From contig NC_052349.1 in NCBI RefSeq assembly GCF_009727055.1, positions 50,065,813-50,129,812 of the forward strand: a stretch of DNA of 64,000 nt. Direction: 5' to 3'. Positions 22,401 through 33,881 of this stretch are shown here, piece after piece. The position numbers and the translations under genes are program-made. The stretch comes from Benincasa hispida. Its lineage: Eukaryota > Streptophyta > Magnoliopsida > Cucurbitales > Cucurbitaceae. The notes below the pieces were generated by a model, which searched no databases, was not told where the DNA came from, and was given only the letters and a program-made list of their open reading frames with translations. Each line of letters begins with the position of its first letter. Position 1 is the stretch's first letter.

Positions 22401-23230
22401 TTCGTTATTTATGATTTAATCACCATAAATCTATAAGCAGCACTATGCATTGCATAGCCTATAAAGACACAGTCAAGTCTTAGGCCCAAGTTTGGTCCTT
22501 TTTGGTAAAGGAACTTGTACATTTTCCAAATACCCTCACACTTTCAGCATTTTAAATAAGGGTAACTTTCCATTTTACACTTCATAAGGCGACTTATTAG
22601 TCTTCTTATGTGAAATTCTATTTAGTACAAAATTTGCTGTCAGTAAGGCTTCCCCTTACAAATTGTGAGGAAAACCTGAACTATTTAATATGTAATTAAC
22701 CATGTCCTTTAAAATCCAAATTTTTCTTTCAGCTACACCAGTTTGTTGTGGTGTATAAAGTGTTGTTGTTTGATGGATTATACCATTAACTTCATAGAAT
22801 TCACAAAATGATGATTCATATTCACCATCTTTATCTGATCTAAGCACCTTTACTTTCTTCTCAAGTTAATTTTCAACTTCTGCCTTATATGTTTTAAAAA
22901 CATTAAAGGTTTCATCTTTACTATGTAATAAATATACATAGCAATATTTACTACAATCATCAATGAATATGACAAAATATTTCTTACTACCTCTTGTGAG
23001 AATACTTTTCATATCACATACATCACTATGGATTAAATCAAGTAACTCATTACTTCTTTCTACAGAAGAAAATGACTTTCTAGTGAACTTTGATTCAACA
23101 CAAACTTCACATTTGTGTCTATTATCAATGTTAAAAAATTTGGTAATAGTCCTAAGCTTATTATTCTATTTAAAGAACGATAATTGACATGCCACAATCT
23201 AGAATGTAAAACATCACATGACTCAACAAT
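22401..23230 (-). pseudogene. Copia integrase remnant, lineage 2
   Basis: The minus strand shows the second catalytic Asp (LRSDKDGEYESSFCEF, near 22840) and the Glu (TPQQTGVAERK, near 22730), with the first-Asp region upstream around 22960-23060. The family motif is PQQNGVAER, so N is changed to T. Stops break the frame at 22656 and 22860. Confidence 0.8.
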
Positions 23231-24540
23231 AAGCAGAAGAGTTGATATTATTATTATTCTTTGGCATTTGTGCCAGTAAATTAAGTTTTAACATGTCATC
23301 ACTTACATAGCCTTTTCCCACATACATACCCCCCTTTGTCAAAATAAATTTGTCTAACTCAAATAAAAGCTTGAACCCATTTTTGTTAAGCAGGGTTCCT
23401 GACACTAGATTCTTTCGAATCTTTGGCACATGCCACATATCATTAAAGGTACGTATCTTTCCAGAAGTCCATTTCAGTAAGACCTATCCCTTGCCTTCCA
23501 CAGTGGCAGTTGAAGCATTTCTCATGTTTAGTTTATCACTTCCATCTTGCTTTTCATATGTAACGAACAATGATTTGTCCTTACAATTGTGCCTAGTAGC
23601 ACCAATATCAATCCACCCATCTTTAATACCTGAAATCATATTTATCTCAGAAATGACATCAATAGGATTGTTATTCTTCATGATGTTGGCTTTATTTTTG
23701 GAAATTTTTCCCTTCTTGTGTTTGTACATCACAGCGGTATGACCATTCTTACCACAGACCCAATAATTTCCTCGTATGCGCTTGCTAGCATCATTTTTTG
23801 ACCCATGATTCACATCTTTCTTCTTGAAATTTTGCTTCTTTGGTTTATACTTTGAAGCTTCAGCAATATGAGCTTTGGCTTTGACTTCCAATGGAGTTTT
23901 ATCTCCTTTTTTGTTATTCTCTTCTATACGAAGTTTCACCACAAGGTTCTCCATGGATAACTCATTTCGTTTATGCTTGAGATAACATTTAAAGTCCTTC
24001 TAGGAAGGAGGCAACTTCTCAATCACAACAACTTAGAATGGTTCACTAGTGCCCAATCCTTCACTTCGCAAATAACCAATGATAATTTGCAATTCTTCAT
24101 CTGATTGACTACAAACTTGGTATCAATCATCTTGTAATCTAAGAATTTTTCCACAAGGAATTTCTTAGTACTAGCATCCTCTAGTTCGTACATCTTGTCT
24201 AATACCTCCCATAATAGTTTTGATGTACTGTAGGCATTGCAATAAACATTATACAAAGTGTCCTCAAGACCACTAAGTATATAATTATAGCACAGGAAGT
24301 TTGAATGCATCCATGCTTGCTTCATAGCTTTTATTTCCAGAGTTATAGGTGGGGTAATTGGGCAATCTTTCTTCAAATATGAGCAAGATTCAACGTTGTA
24401 AGGTAGAAGATCATTTTTTGTTGACATCTCTTGAAGTTGTCTCCTTTGAACTTCTATGGTTTTTCGCATGCGACTTGATAATAGGCAATCCCATAATGGC
24501 AGAAGTGGAAACATTGGTAGAGGAGTTTGCAGCCACCAGT
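23231..24540 (-). pseudogene. Copia gag and protease remnant, lineage 2
   Basis: The gag starts near 24505 with 'AIMGLPIIKSHAKNH' and runs through a capsid domain (YILSGLEDTLYNVYCNAYS, then KKFLVEKFLDYKMIDTKFV), broken by shifts. The zinc knuckle near 23770 reads YWVCGKNGHTAVMYKHKK; the first and fourth metal ligands, normally Cys, are Tyr. The protease region has DGWIDIGATRHNCKDKS (near 23615), with IG instead of the usual SG after the catalytic Asp. Below it are MWHVPKIRKNLVSGTLLNK (gag-pre-integrase, 23438). All key sites are damaged. Confidence 0.8.
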
Positions 24541-24564
24541 TTAGATATATAATTGTCTTCAGAT

Positions 24565-25274
24565 TGTTGGAAAAAATGGAAACATGTGAATTGAATACAT
24601 TAGCAAACTGATTACACCTCAACTAGAAATAATACACTCAATGTATAGTATTCAAACTCAAACTTTAGCTAGTGACGTAATAAAGCTTAAACATAGAAAT
24701 AATCAAAGACTTGAATAAACCTCAAAACCTTTGGAGACTCAAAATGTAGTCGATGCACGCTTCTAGTAAGCGTTTTCTTGAAGAAAATTAGCAGGATACA
24801 ACGATTAATTCCGATAGAATTGCAACCTCGAACTACTCGAGTCTGGCAGAACTCTTGGATATTTTCTCTTAACTTAACTCAAGAATAAAATAAAGAAAGA
24901 AAGAAATTAGAGAAATCTTCGATTTGGAATCAGATGCTAGAAATAAAGAACTAAGTTGCTATTTACAGACTAATAACTTAGTGACTCTCCAAAATATAAA
25001 ATAAAATCAAATAAATATAAAAATTGAAACATTTGTCAAATTTAACTCAATTGAGTTGTTACTTGACAAAAATCAACATGACTCATTCAAATTGAAGAAA
25101 CTACAAATTTAAGTTTCATACGTGTTAAATTTGTATATAAAACATCATTTCAATTTGAAGTTACAATCCAATTTGAAAGTTTCTAAACAATGAATTTAGT
25201 CTATACAATTAAATCCATTTTATGTTTCAAATCTTCACTAAACTTTCACTTTCTTTCACTATATATATCCAACA
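24565..25274 (-). repeat. 5' LTR of copia lineage 2
   Basis: The plus-strand edges are TGTTGGAAAAAATGG and TATATATCCAACA, so the unit ends in the 6-bp inverted repeat TGTTGG/CCAACA typical of copia LTRs. Gag starts within about 60 bp of its inner edge, and no TGGTATCAGAGC primer site is seen between them, so the primer region seems deleted. No second copy is in the window. Confidence 0.65.
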
Positions 25275-25733
25275 ATTCACCCATTAATCAATCAATTTTT
25301 TTAAAAGAATAACAATAAGTTTGACTCATTCACAAATTAACCATTAAATAATTTATTCAAACCCCTCTAATTTTAACAAAAATTTAGTTCAAATTTTGTT
25401 TCTCTTTGAAATTTTCATTCATAATGTTAAATAGTTGATTGAAAGTATATGAGAATTCTTCTTTTGATCAAAACCTAAACGTTGAAATTGCAACATAAAA
25501 AAACTAATAAATAAATAAATAAATTTATAGAATTGAAAGTTTGTACAAAACTCCCACTAGACGAACAAGGATGTGAAAGGACTTTTCTTCCCATGTGTTT
25601 TATTTCTAAAGGAGTCTTGCATTACTAGTTACAGCTTCTAGCAAAGTTTTCCGTGTTGGTTTATGATTTACCTCCCATGCTAGTTGTAACATTGGAGTGG
25701 AAGATGACGTTTAAAGATTAAAAAGGTAGATTT

Positions 25734-25768
<35 letters not shown>

Positions 25769-25908
25769 TGTTTGTTGATGACAATTCGGTCAAGAAAACT
25801 TATTTAACCTTCACATGCCATCAACAGTGAATTTGTATTTTAGAAAATAGATCACCTGCAAAAACAATTAGAATAACATACCAAAGTGGTGCTTACCATA
25901 GACATTAA
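25275..25908. other. AT-rich interval with a 32-A run
   Basis: No gene is seen. A homopolymer of 32 A lies at 25735-25766; it might mark a retroposed 3' end on the plus strand, but no gene or LINE/SINE body was recognised upstream. Confidence 0.5.
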
Positions 25909-26250
25909 GGAAACGTTTGAGACAAGAAATTGGTTATTATAGTCTTAAGTTATTATATTAGGTCATAATAATTTGCGTTTGGAGTGTAGATTATTTTAGT
26001 TTAGGTTATAATAGTATGTGTTTGAGGTGTAAATTATTTTATTTTGATAACAAAATAGTAAACATTGTAGAAAAGAGAAAAGATTATGAATGTAAAATAG
26101 TAAAAATTATAACAAATAGTAAATATTGTAGCATATGGGAGTTTTAAAATAGTGTTGATTGTAACTAAATGGGGACTACAAAGTAGTATTAACGGTAGGA
26201 AAGATTGGTTATTATAATTTTAGGATAGTATTTGTCTCAAACGCCCCTGA
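25906..26250. mobile_element. MITE, Harbinger-like
   Basis: The unit at 25909-26247 has inverted ends GGAAACGTTTGAGACAA and TTGTCTCAAACGCCCC (reverse complement GGGGCGTTTGAGACAA) and nearby inverted 'ttggttattata' blocks. Flanks are TAA (left) and TGA (right), compatible with a TWA-type 3-bp target duplication with one change. It has no coding capacity. A decayed relative lies at about 52595-52790. Confidence 0.6.
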
Positions 26251-27777
26251 ATACTTATGTTAGTCTTCAACACAAGAGTCAAAACAAGCTTTTAGGGCAG
26301 AGGACGAACTTATTTGATACGGAGCTATCATATTTTATATAGTAGGACTAAACCTAGGGTTTCCTCAATCCTTTTAAGAATAGAACTCGGGAAAGTTGGA
26401 TCGAGCCTAACCAGGTAGAGATGTCCATTTTCTCTTTCGGGTAAGACTCACACCTAATGGAGCGTGGAATATAGGAGGGAGTGGGAGAAAAATTCCTCGT
26501 AGATTAAATGGAGACAAAGAGAGGGCCTTTTAGCCTCTTTTATTATTATTAAAATGATTTAATGTTATGTTAATATTACTATGTAAATATTATATTTGAA
26601 TTTCACATTTTATTGTTTAATAGTTAAGATAATGAATATGTTTGAATTAAACATTTAAATTTAGATTATATATACGAATGATTGGTAATTATTTTTTTTC
26701 TAAAAAATTATATTAATTTCTCTTTAAATTCAAATTGTCTCGTGGAATTAATCGTGGATCTGACTAAAAAAGAGAGGAAAAAAAGGGGCCCAAATCCTTT
26801 TCAGCCCAATATGGCAAGAATGAATTTTATTAGTTAAAAAATGGGGAGTTGCATAAATAGTTATTTTATAATAAATATTAGAGTTTATATAAGAAGATAA
26901 AAGTAATTACAATATAGATTTTTTATATTAAAGATTTAGGCCCTGAAACAGGAAAACACAAAAATAAGCATGGCCCATTTTGAAAAGCACGGTTTTGCTC
27001 TTCGATTTAGGCCCAGACAAATCATTCTTCTTCCTCTTCGATTTCGCTCCAAACTTCAAAAGGTGCGTTCTTCTTCTTCGTTTCTTCTTCTTTCTTTCTT
27101 CATCTATTCATCACTGATAGCAAAACTTTGAAAACGTGGGTTTCGTTCTTCTTCCATCAACAGTTTATATAAGATAAATAGTTATGTCAAATTAGGGCTA
27201 CATGCATTCTCCATCTTTTTTAGGTATTTCATTCACTGTTTTATTATACATTTTGGTCACTGTGATAACTTTTATTTCTAAAAAAAAGTTGATTATGTGA
27301 AGTTTATTTGTTGATATTTGTTGATGGTTGTTGATATGTTGATTGTGATTTGCTGATTTTTGGGTGAATATGTTGATAGTTTATTGTTGACTGTATTTGA
27401 TTGCTAATTATGTGAAATCTATTGTACCGTGTTTGATTGTGATTTGCTGATGTTTCAGTGAATATTATACTAATTTAGTTATTTATTAGTGATAGAAGTT
27501 ATCTTTGATGCTTCAGTGAATATGTTGACAGTTTATTGATAGTTTGTTGATGATTTATTAATGTTTCCTGTACTTTGATTTGTTGATTGTTTATTTATAA
27601 GAATAATATCTATCACTATTATTGCTATCAGTGATACTCTTTTATTGCTATCACTGATAGTATCACTAGATTATAACATTAGGAGAATGTAATTAATAGC
27701 ATCTTTAAGTGATATCTCTAATAGGCTACTATAAATGATATGAATGTAATGGTTCCACATGTTTATTTTTAGGATAA
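26251..27777. other. MULE left flank and leader region of the DUF1985 gene
   Basis: AT-rich, no long open frame. The part from about 26990 ('cttcttcctcttcgatttcg', CT-rich) resembles a plant 5' UTR, and the 27300-27770 part, with repeats of 'tgttgatagtttattg' and TATCAGTGATA palindromes (27626 and 27649), resembles an intron. Terminal inverted repeats and the 9-bp target duplication of the MULE were not found. Confidence 0.35.
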
Positions 27778-30057
27778 ATGGAGAAAGGTAATAGAAAATC
27801 ATTGGAAGGATTAACATCTGGAAAAAGCATAAGAAGATCAAGGTCCACAATCTAATGATATTTTATGAATTTATATAGATTTGTGGTTGCTTTTTTTTTT
27901 TATATATATATATATATATTTAGGTTGTTGTTATATATACAGAAAAATGTATTAATTGTTCTAGAAAGTGAATGGACAAACTCTTTGAAAGTCAACTCCT
28001 TCATAAGTTTAGAAGTCCTATCTAACATAGGAAAATTAGATGAACCATCACTCCAATTATTTAGGGAAGGTGCTTTTGAGCACTTCTTAGATATGAAAAT
28101 GAAAAGGGTGCCCAACCAACTCATATCACACCTAATTAGAAAGCAATGCACAACTACCAAACAAAATATCTTGGCCTTTAATTTAGAAGTACATATTTCA
28201 GAATTTGGCCTCAAGGATTTTTGTTTAGTAACAGGTTTAAATTATGATGATTACCCTATAGATGGTATCCATAGTGAACAAGAATCGATGGACAATACAA
28301 TTAGGAACTTCTTTTTCAAGACAAATATGAAAATTATAAGGAGAAAGCTCCAACCTACTTGTAATTTGTTAGGTTCTAATGCCAATATACCCATTGATAT
28401 AAAGGTCAAACTTACACACTTGTATTTTCTAGGAAGCTTCCTAATTCCTACACAAGGACATAACAAATTAAGTTGGAAACATCTAAAACTGTTGGATGAT
28501 GAAGAAAAGTTTAGATCTTATCCATGGGGTAAGGTGTCCTTTGAACTAACTGCAGAGTTTTTTAAGAAGGTTGTCATCAATAAGCCATCTTCCATTTTCC
28601 TCCAAGGATTTCCACTTACTTTGGTATATTGGGCTTTTGAAATTATATCAAGATTATCCAACCTCACTATTGGATTTGCACGAAGAATAAAAAGCTATGG
28701 ACCTAGACTTACTCAATGGGAATCTCAAGAACCTAATGATTGGCAACACATTAATAACAATATTTTCAAAGCCACTAGTGTAAGTCTTTTATCACTGTTA
28801 TTTCCTTTATTTATATATATTATTAGCATGCTATCAAATGATAGAAACTATAACTGATGTTTAAGCTTTTATGACATAGAAGATACCACTGATTTTAAGT
28901 TATCAGTGATAGCTTCTATCACTCATTTCGAATTATTATGATATCTTTTATCATTGATAGCATGTTATTGTAGATAGAAGCAATCAGTGATAGAGTGAAA
29001 TCAATGATTGTTTCCATAAACATGTTGTATCACTAACAACTTTATTAAACTTTTAGTTTACCCTTACTTCATTGGTTCCAACTGAATAAGAATTACAATC
29101 AAATTATTATGGCTATTTTGCGGAGCTGGAAACAAGGGAGATGGATATTGAAAAATAAAAAGAAGGAAAACAAATGTCAACTGGGAGAAAAATTGCATCA
29201 TTACAAGAAGGAATTGAAGAATTAAAAAGAGGACAAGAAGACGTTAAGAAGGACATCCATGAAAAGCACAAGGAGATTCTTGATATATTGGGCCACATAA
29301 AAGAAGCTATCAGTGATAATCTTCCACAAAAAGAAGAAGGTGGTGAAAAGCAATTTCAAGATTCTCTTGAGAAGAACAAAGCGCCATCATCTAGTTTGGA
29401 GCTTTTGGATGCAAGTTTAGAAGTTCTAGATGTAAAATTTATGATTTTCTTTTTCTGTAAAGAAGTACAATAACATAAATGATATATGCATGCAGGTTGA
29501 AGTTGAAATTGCTAAGGACAGAGAGGCTCAAGAAAAGGGTGTTCAAGAGAATGACCAGTAAAAATAATTACAAGATGAAGAGAAAGATCCTGAAGATGAA
29601 GAGAAAGATCCCGAAGATCAAGAAGAAAAAAAAAAAAAGATAAAGATAAAGAAGAGGAAGAGAATGTAGATAAAGAAGATATGACCAAAAAGAAGGTAAG
29701 TATTGATTGATTGATGTTTTCAAGTATAAGATTAACATGCTATCAGTGATATCTGAAATCACTGATAACCAACTATCAGTGATAACACACTATCTCTGGT
29801 AGTTCATTATCAATGATAGTATAAATAATAGGAAGTTTTATTTACTTGACTGATACTAATAGCACATTAATAGTTGTCATGTTATATTTGATTCCATGAT
29901 TTCAGATTATTGAAATGACTCTTAAAAAGAGTCCAAAAAATATAGACCAAAGGTTATGTTCGAAAATATGGAGGACAACAAGAGACCAAAAAGACAAGCA
30001 AAACCAACCAAGAAAATTTTAGAGAACGCAAAAAAACAAAAGAAAGACAAAAAGAAG

Positions 30058-31805
30058 GTCTTTGATGCGTTATTTTATGCGGTGATAAAATGAAAGGAAT
30101 TGCGGTATGGGAAATGTGTTGTGCAACAAGTTTTCTCAACAGAATCCAAGTATAAATCCTACCGAGTTTCCTGGTAAGTCCATGGTCAAACTCAGGGACT
30201 AAGGAAAACAATATGCGGTAATAATTTTTAAGATGACTTTGCGATAACCAATAAATCAAAGAGTTGTTGGGTTGTTGTTTGTAGTGTAAAAAGTATGCGG
30301 CAGATTTGAGAAAAGATTGATTATGCGACAAATACACTTGAGTATGCGGAGGAACGGGTTGAGAAGGTCTTTAGATAGCATTTCCCGAGAATGCATTCAA
30401 ACTATGCGATCATGCTACACTCATGCGACAGCAAATCATTTTCCAATGCAAATGCGGTAACTCCTAATTCTAGGATGCATACGATGAATGTGATAATGTC
30501 CATAGAGCTTATTCCTAAGTCTCTACTTCTTGCCTATACAATGATGCAAGATGCACACAAAGACAAGGTGACCGCATACAATTATAACCTATATCTAGGA
30601 TGCATGCGATGCGTTAATAGCAAACAGTGCTTATTCCTATGCTCCTATCTCTTGATTATGTATTTCTAATCTGACTCGCCCGAGCCTAGATTCTATCCTT
30701 AGACTGCCCTCCTGAATATCTTTAATGGACGAATGACGCATACATAATACAATATAATCGTATAGAATGAAGATCCTCATTTATGCTAGCTAAGTGCTTC
30801 TCAACCCATTTGACGAATTTAGCTACTCATGCGTAATAAACAGAGAGTGAACAGATATAAAGAAGTAAATGCCTTTTCTATAGATAAGTTCAGAGTACAA
30901 AATGACAATGGAAGATAAGGATAAAGAGCCTGGTAGCAATTCCTTACTTCCCGAGGCTTTTACATTGTTAACTCTATTCTGCTCAAAAGATGTTCCTGCT
31001 TCCGTAGAAGTTGACCCTCTCTCTGATCGTGACGCTTTCGACACTCTTCCAAGTTCACCGAAATGATCTCTCGGTACAATCTCACTTCCCTCAATTTCTC
31101 CTTTTAAATAAAAGAAAAACTAAGAACAAGGCTACTACTAACTATGGGGAAAATTATCTAACTGTCGAACTGTCGAACTTCTTCTCTGAAGGTGGCCTCT
31201 GGTATTTATAGAGTTTCGGGGTGAAAGGCTTTTTCTCTCTTATGATTGCACTGATGGGATGGTATTAATTCTCTGCCTGAAGCACCGAATATTTGTCATC
31301 GAAAAGTTGAGTGTACTTGCTACAGTAATTCGTTAACGGCTTGTCAACTTAATTCGGAATCAACCGTCATCAGCTTTATGTTCCATCGTGATTTATTACG
31401 CTTTTCACCCAAATGCACCCACCAAGTTGCCCCGGCTCTATGCAGCAACCTTCTTGAGCAGATATTTGCAAGCGCAAATCACCGCATAGCCTTGCGGTAA
31501 CGCAATCTTTTAATGTGCCTTGCGTTAACGCAATCTCTTGATGTACTCGTTTAGCCTCGCGTTAACGCAATTTCTTGATGCACTCGGCCGTTGATTTTTT
31601 TAGATTACATTTTTCACCTTGCGTCAACGCATATTCTGCATAAAAATACATAAGTTAACTATTTTAATGCGATTGACGCATGCGACTACAATATTGTGAA
31701 CTTAATGCTTTTAGACGCAATCTTGTATATTTTTATCAACGCAAACCTACATTGTTTTATAACTTAGCACTGTAATAACGTGCATTTCTGCCCATTATCA
31801 GTCTC
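30058..31805 (-). mobile_element. Athila solo LTR inserted in the DUF1985 gene
   Basis: The LTR (30063-31800) starts tgatgcgttattttatg and ends tgcccattatca on the plus strand, identical in layout to the LTRs at 35153 and 40435. Flanks are GTCTT (30058-30062) and GTCTC (31801-31805), a target duplication with one change. There is no internal domain. The TATA-like box (minus strand) is at 31203-31212. The insertion splits a Lys-rich exon. Confidence 0.9.
31490..31580. repeat. GCGTTAACGC palindrome array in the solo LTR
   Basis: Three spaced copies of a 'gcg(g/t)taacgcaat' unit occur; two contain the perfect palindrome GCGTTAACGC. The matching place in the LTRs at 36600 and 41890 lacks the expansion, so it arose in this copy or its close source. 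Confidence 0.65.
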
Positions 31806-31890
31806 CCCAAATGTGTCTACCAAGGTGTCTCCAAGCAAAGCTATAAGGCATTCTCCAAGGTGGAATGACAACGCTCCAAGCTTTGTTCTC

Positions 31891-32797
31891 AAAATATCAC
31901 AACTTTGATTGACAATAGATAGACTTGTTTATTGACAATAGATAGATTTCTGTTTGACAATGATGGTTTCTTTTTTTTTTTACAATAGATAGGCTTCTAT
32001 GATCGTTAAACAGTGATTGTTATGCTTTTGGAAATTACATTGTTATTTTACAAGATCAGTGATAGTTAGATTGGAAATTATTTTGGACAATAGACAGTGA
32101 TTGTTATGATTTTGGAAATTAGATTATTATTTTACAAGATAAGTGATAGTTAGATTGGAAATTATTTTGGAATCAATATGAATCCTTTAGAAATGTGATT
32201 GATATAGTTGCAACTTTCAATTTATTTCAGTGTTCTTCAACAGGTTGTTGGCTTGTTCATACTTTAAACACAGTTGCACAGCTTCTATCACTAATAGTAT
32301 GGTATCAGTAATAGACATACTATCAGTGATAGAATCTATCATTGATGGATTTTCTGCAAAAATGTTTATCTTTTAGTATAGCTATTTAACAAAAGAAGAT
32401 TGATGCTTTTGAATTCATTGTATTAATTACTGACAGAAGCTATTACAGATAGCTTGATATCATTTCTTTCAATTCCTATGGCTAAAGCAAAACGAAAGCA
32501 TCATGTTGACTAAAGAATAGATATATCAACAACAAAGTTTGTTCCACTGACAAAACATTAGTAACAATGTCTCTGATATATTTATGACAAACATCAATAA
32601 CAAATTGTTTCACTATCTAATGGATAAATTGATGACAACAAGCAACAACTACAATCTAATGGATAAATTGGTGAAAAACATCAACCGTCTCACTATCATT
32701 GATAAATTGATGACAAACATCAATTACAAAACACGCTTCTTCATTACAAACATCAATTACAAAACAAGCTTCTTCATTAAACAACTGGTGACAATTT
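31891..32797. other. Interval between the two MULE genes, with a tandem duplication
   Basis: AT-rich. A 77-bp unit (cagtgattgttatg... to ...attattttgga) occurs at 32011-32087 and 32095-32171. TATCAGTGATA is at 32321. A run of 'acaaacatcaat(t/a)acaaa' units (about 32583-32780) forms a degenerate minisatellite. No Ulp1 protease sequence was found, although this is where it would be expected after the DUF1985 exons. Confidence 0.5.
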
Positions 32798-33881
32798 GCA
32801 TGTCCTACAATTATGGCCACAATGATGACATCGACTGCACTTCGAGCTCCTTTTCTTTTCACGAATTGATAATATTCTTTATTTATGTGGTCGCCCAGCC
32901 AGACGTTTAACTATTGGAGGTAATACATTCACACCAACATCAACAGATCTCAATTCAGAATGATTTCCAATAGGATAAACTGATCCTTTATAGGTTGATA
33001 ACAATGTACTGAAAAAATAGTAGTCCAACACAAAAGCATATATATCTAAATTTAGCCCACGAATAATAGCACAAGCATGAGCACATGGAATCTCCACCAA
33101 ATTCCAAACACGACAACTACACAATTTAGAGGCCAAATTTACCAAAAGGTGATTGTCTCCATGAACTACTTTATATTCTTTATTGTTAATGGGATCAACC
33201 TGAAAAATAAAATAGTCAACGAAATGTAATCAACCAAGTAAATTAATGAAATGTCAATGAAAACTAAAATATAAATGAAAATGTAAGTGATACTATCCCT
33301 ACCTGATTAAATATTTTCAAGCTATCAGTGAAAACAAAAAATATCAGTGATAGCTTCTATCACTGATAACATATTATTAATGATATCTTCTAATAGTTAA
33401 GGTATTTGTACCTTGAAGCTTCTTGACTGACTGTGTTGTCCTTGCAACTCATACTCTGTCCAACTAGTCAAAACAGTCTTCATGGATAATGCTGATTGAC
33501 CTTTTTCATAAAACCAATTTTGAAGTATTTCTCTAATATAATCAAGTAATGATACAATAGGGAACTCCCTAGGCTCTTTCAAAATATTATTCAAGCACTC
33601 TGAAATATTAGTAGTCATCATATTATACCTTCTTCTCCTAGAATGCGCACGTGCCCGCTTCTCAAAACCAACTTTACTGAGATATTCCCGAATTGTAGGA
33701 TATATTGATTCCATCCATTTCAAATAAAACTCAAACTTATCAATTGTATAAGATTTTGCACAACTATAATATATGTCATCAATTAAAGAATCCTTATAAA
33801 TCAACTTCATATTTTGCAAAAGGTGTCGTAGACAAACACAATACTCAATATTTGGAAAAACATTCATAACACCTTTCGGAA
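32798..33881 (-). pseudogene. MULE transposase, C-terminal half
   Basis: Two minus-strand exons are readable. Exon A (33881-33412, donor GT at 33411) gives VFPNIEYCVCLRHLLQNMK, then RAHSRRRRYNMMTTNISE and LLDYIREILQNWFYEK, all typical of the MULE transposase downstream of the catalytic core. Exon B (33199-32879) begins after an AG acceptor and holds the SWIM finger KLCSCRVWNLVEIPCAHACA (CXC...CXH), ending GRPHK and a stop. The zinc knuckle CSRCHHCGHNCRTC (CX2CX4HX4C) lies beyond that stop at 32839-32798, so a premature stop cuts it off. The catalytic N-terminal part is lost where the next LTR starts at 33882. The gene is convergent with the DUF1985 gene, with only about 0.9 kb between. Confidence 0.85.
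33200..33411 (-). repeat. MULE transposase intron with palindromic hairpin
   Basis: Between exons A and B. At 33342-33368 a 12-bp inverted repeat with a 3-base loop is made of TATCAGTGATAG, CTT and CTATCACTGATA. This is the most perfect example of the palindrome found across the MULE. Confidence 0.75.

Larger units (their letters stand above)
21411..25274 (-). mobile_element. Second Ty1/copia element, truncated at its 3' end
   Basis: On the minus strand this copy has one LTR (24565-25274), gag, protease, integrase and the first part of RT. It ends in RT just after the catalytic motif, next to the CACTA-like end. RNase H and the 3' LTR are absent. The coding parts differ from the Tork-like element, so it is a different copia lineage; lineage not assigned. 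Confidence 0.8.
27778..31890 (+). pseudogene. DUF1985-domain gene carried by a MULE, broken by a solo LTR
   Basis: A multi-exon gene can be traced. Exon 1 (27778 on) starts MEKGNRKSLEGLTSGKS. Exon 2 (27943-28779, acceptor 'atacag', donor GTAAGT) is one open frame with the DUF1985 pattern: FREGAFEHFLDMK, then LISHLIRKQ, then FGLKDFCLVTGLNYDDYP, and FPLTLVYWAFEIISRL. Exon 3 (about 29107-29431) is a coiled coil of Glu/Lys heptads after an in-frame TAA. Exon 4 (29496-29695) is very acidic, with repeated EKDPED units. Exon 5 (29906 on) is basic and is cut at 30062 by an Athila solo LTR; its frame resumes at 31806 (PNVSTKVSPSKAIRHSPRWN). DUF1985 proteins of plants often have a C-terminal Ulp1 (C48) protease and ride in MULEs. 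No Ulp1 catalytic domain is visible here. Function is unknown. Confidence 0.7.

Noticed and set aside
25735..25766. Poly-A run as the tail of a LINE or processed pseudogene
   Set aside because: No LINE reverse transcriptase, coding body or flanking duplication was found upstream.
27865..27942. N-terminal membrane-like segment (Tyr/Ile/Phe run) of the DUF1985 protein
   Set aside because: The codons come from a (TA)n and T-run stretch before an 'acag' splice acceptor; it is read here as intron, with the true start at 27778.
28251..28466. Minus-strand open frame opposite the DUF1985 exon
   Set aside because: It is antisense to a frame with clear family blocks and has no homology of its own.
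32656..32862. Peptide with a repeated NEEACFVIDVC unit as a novel small protein
   Set aside because: It is the wrong frame of the transposase zinc-knuckle region plus a minisatellite; the true frame reads CSRCHHCGHNCRTC.
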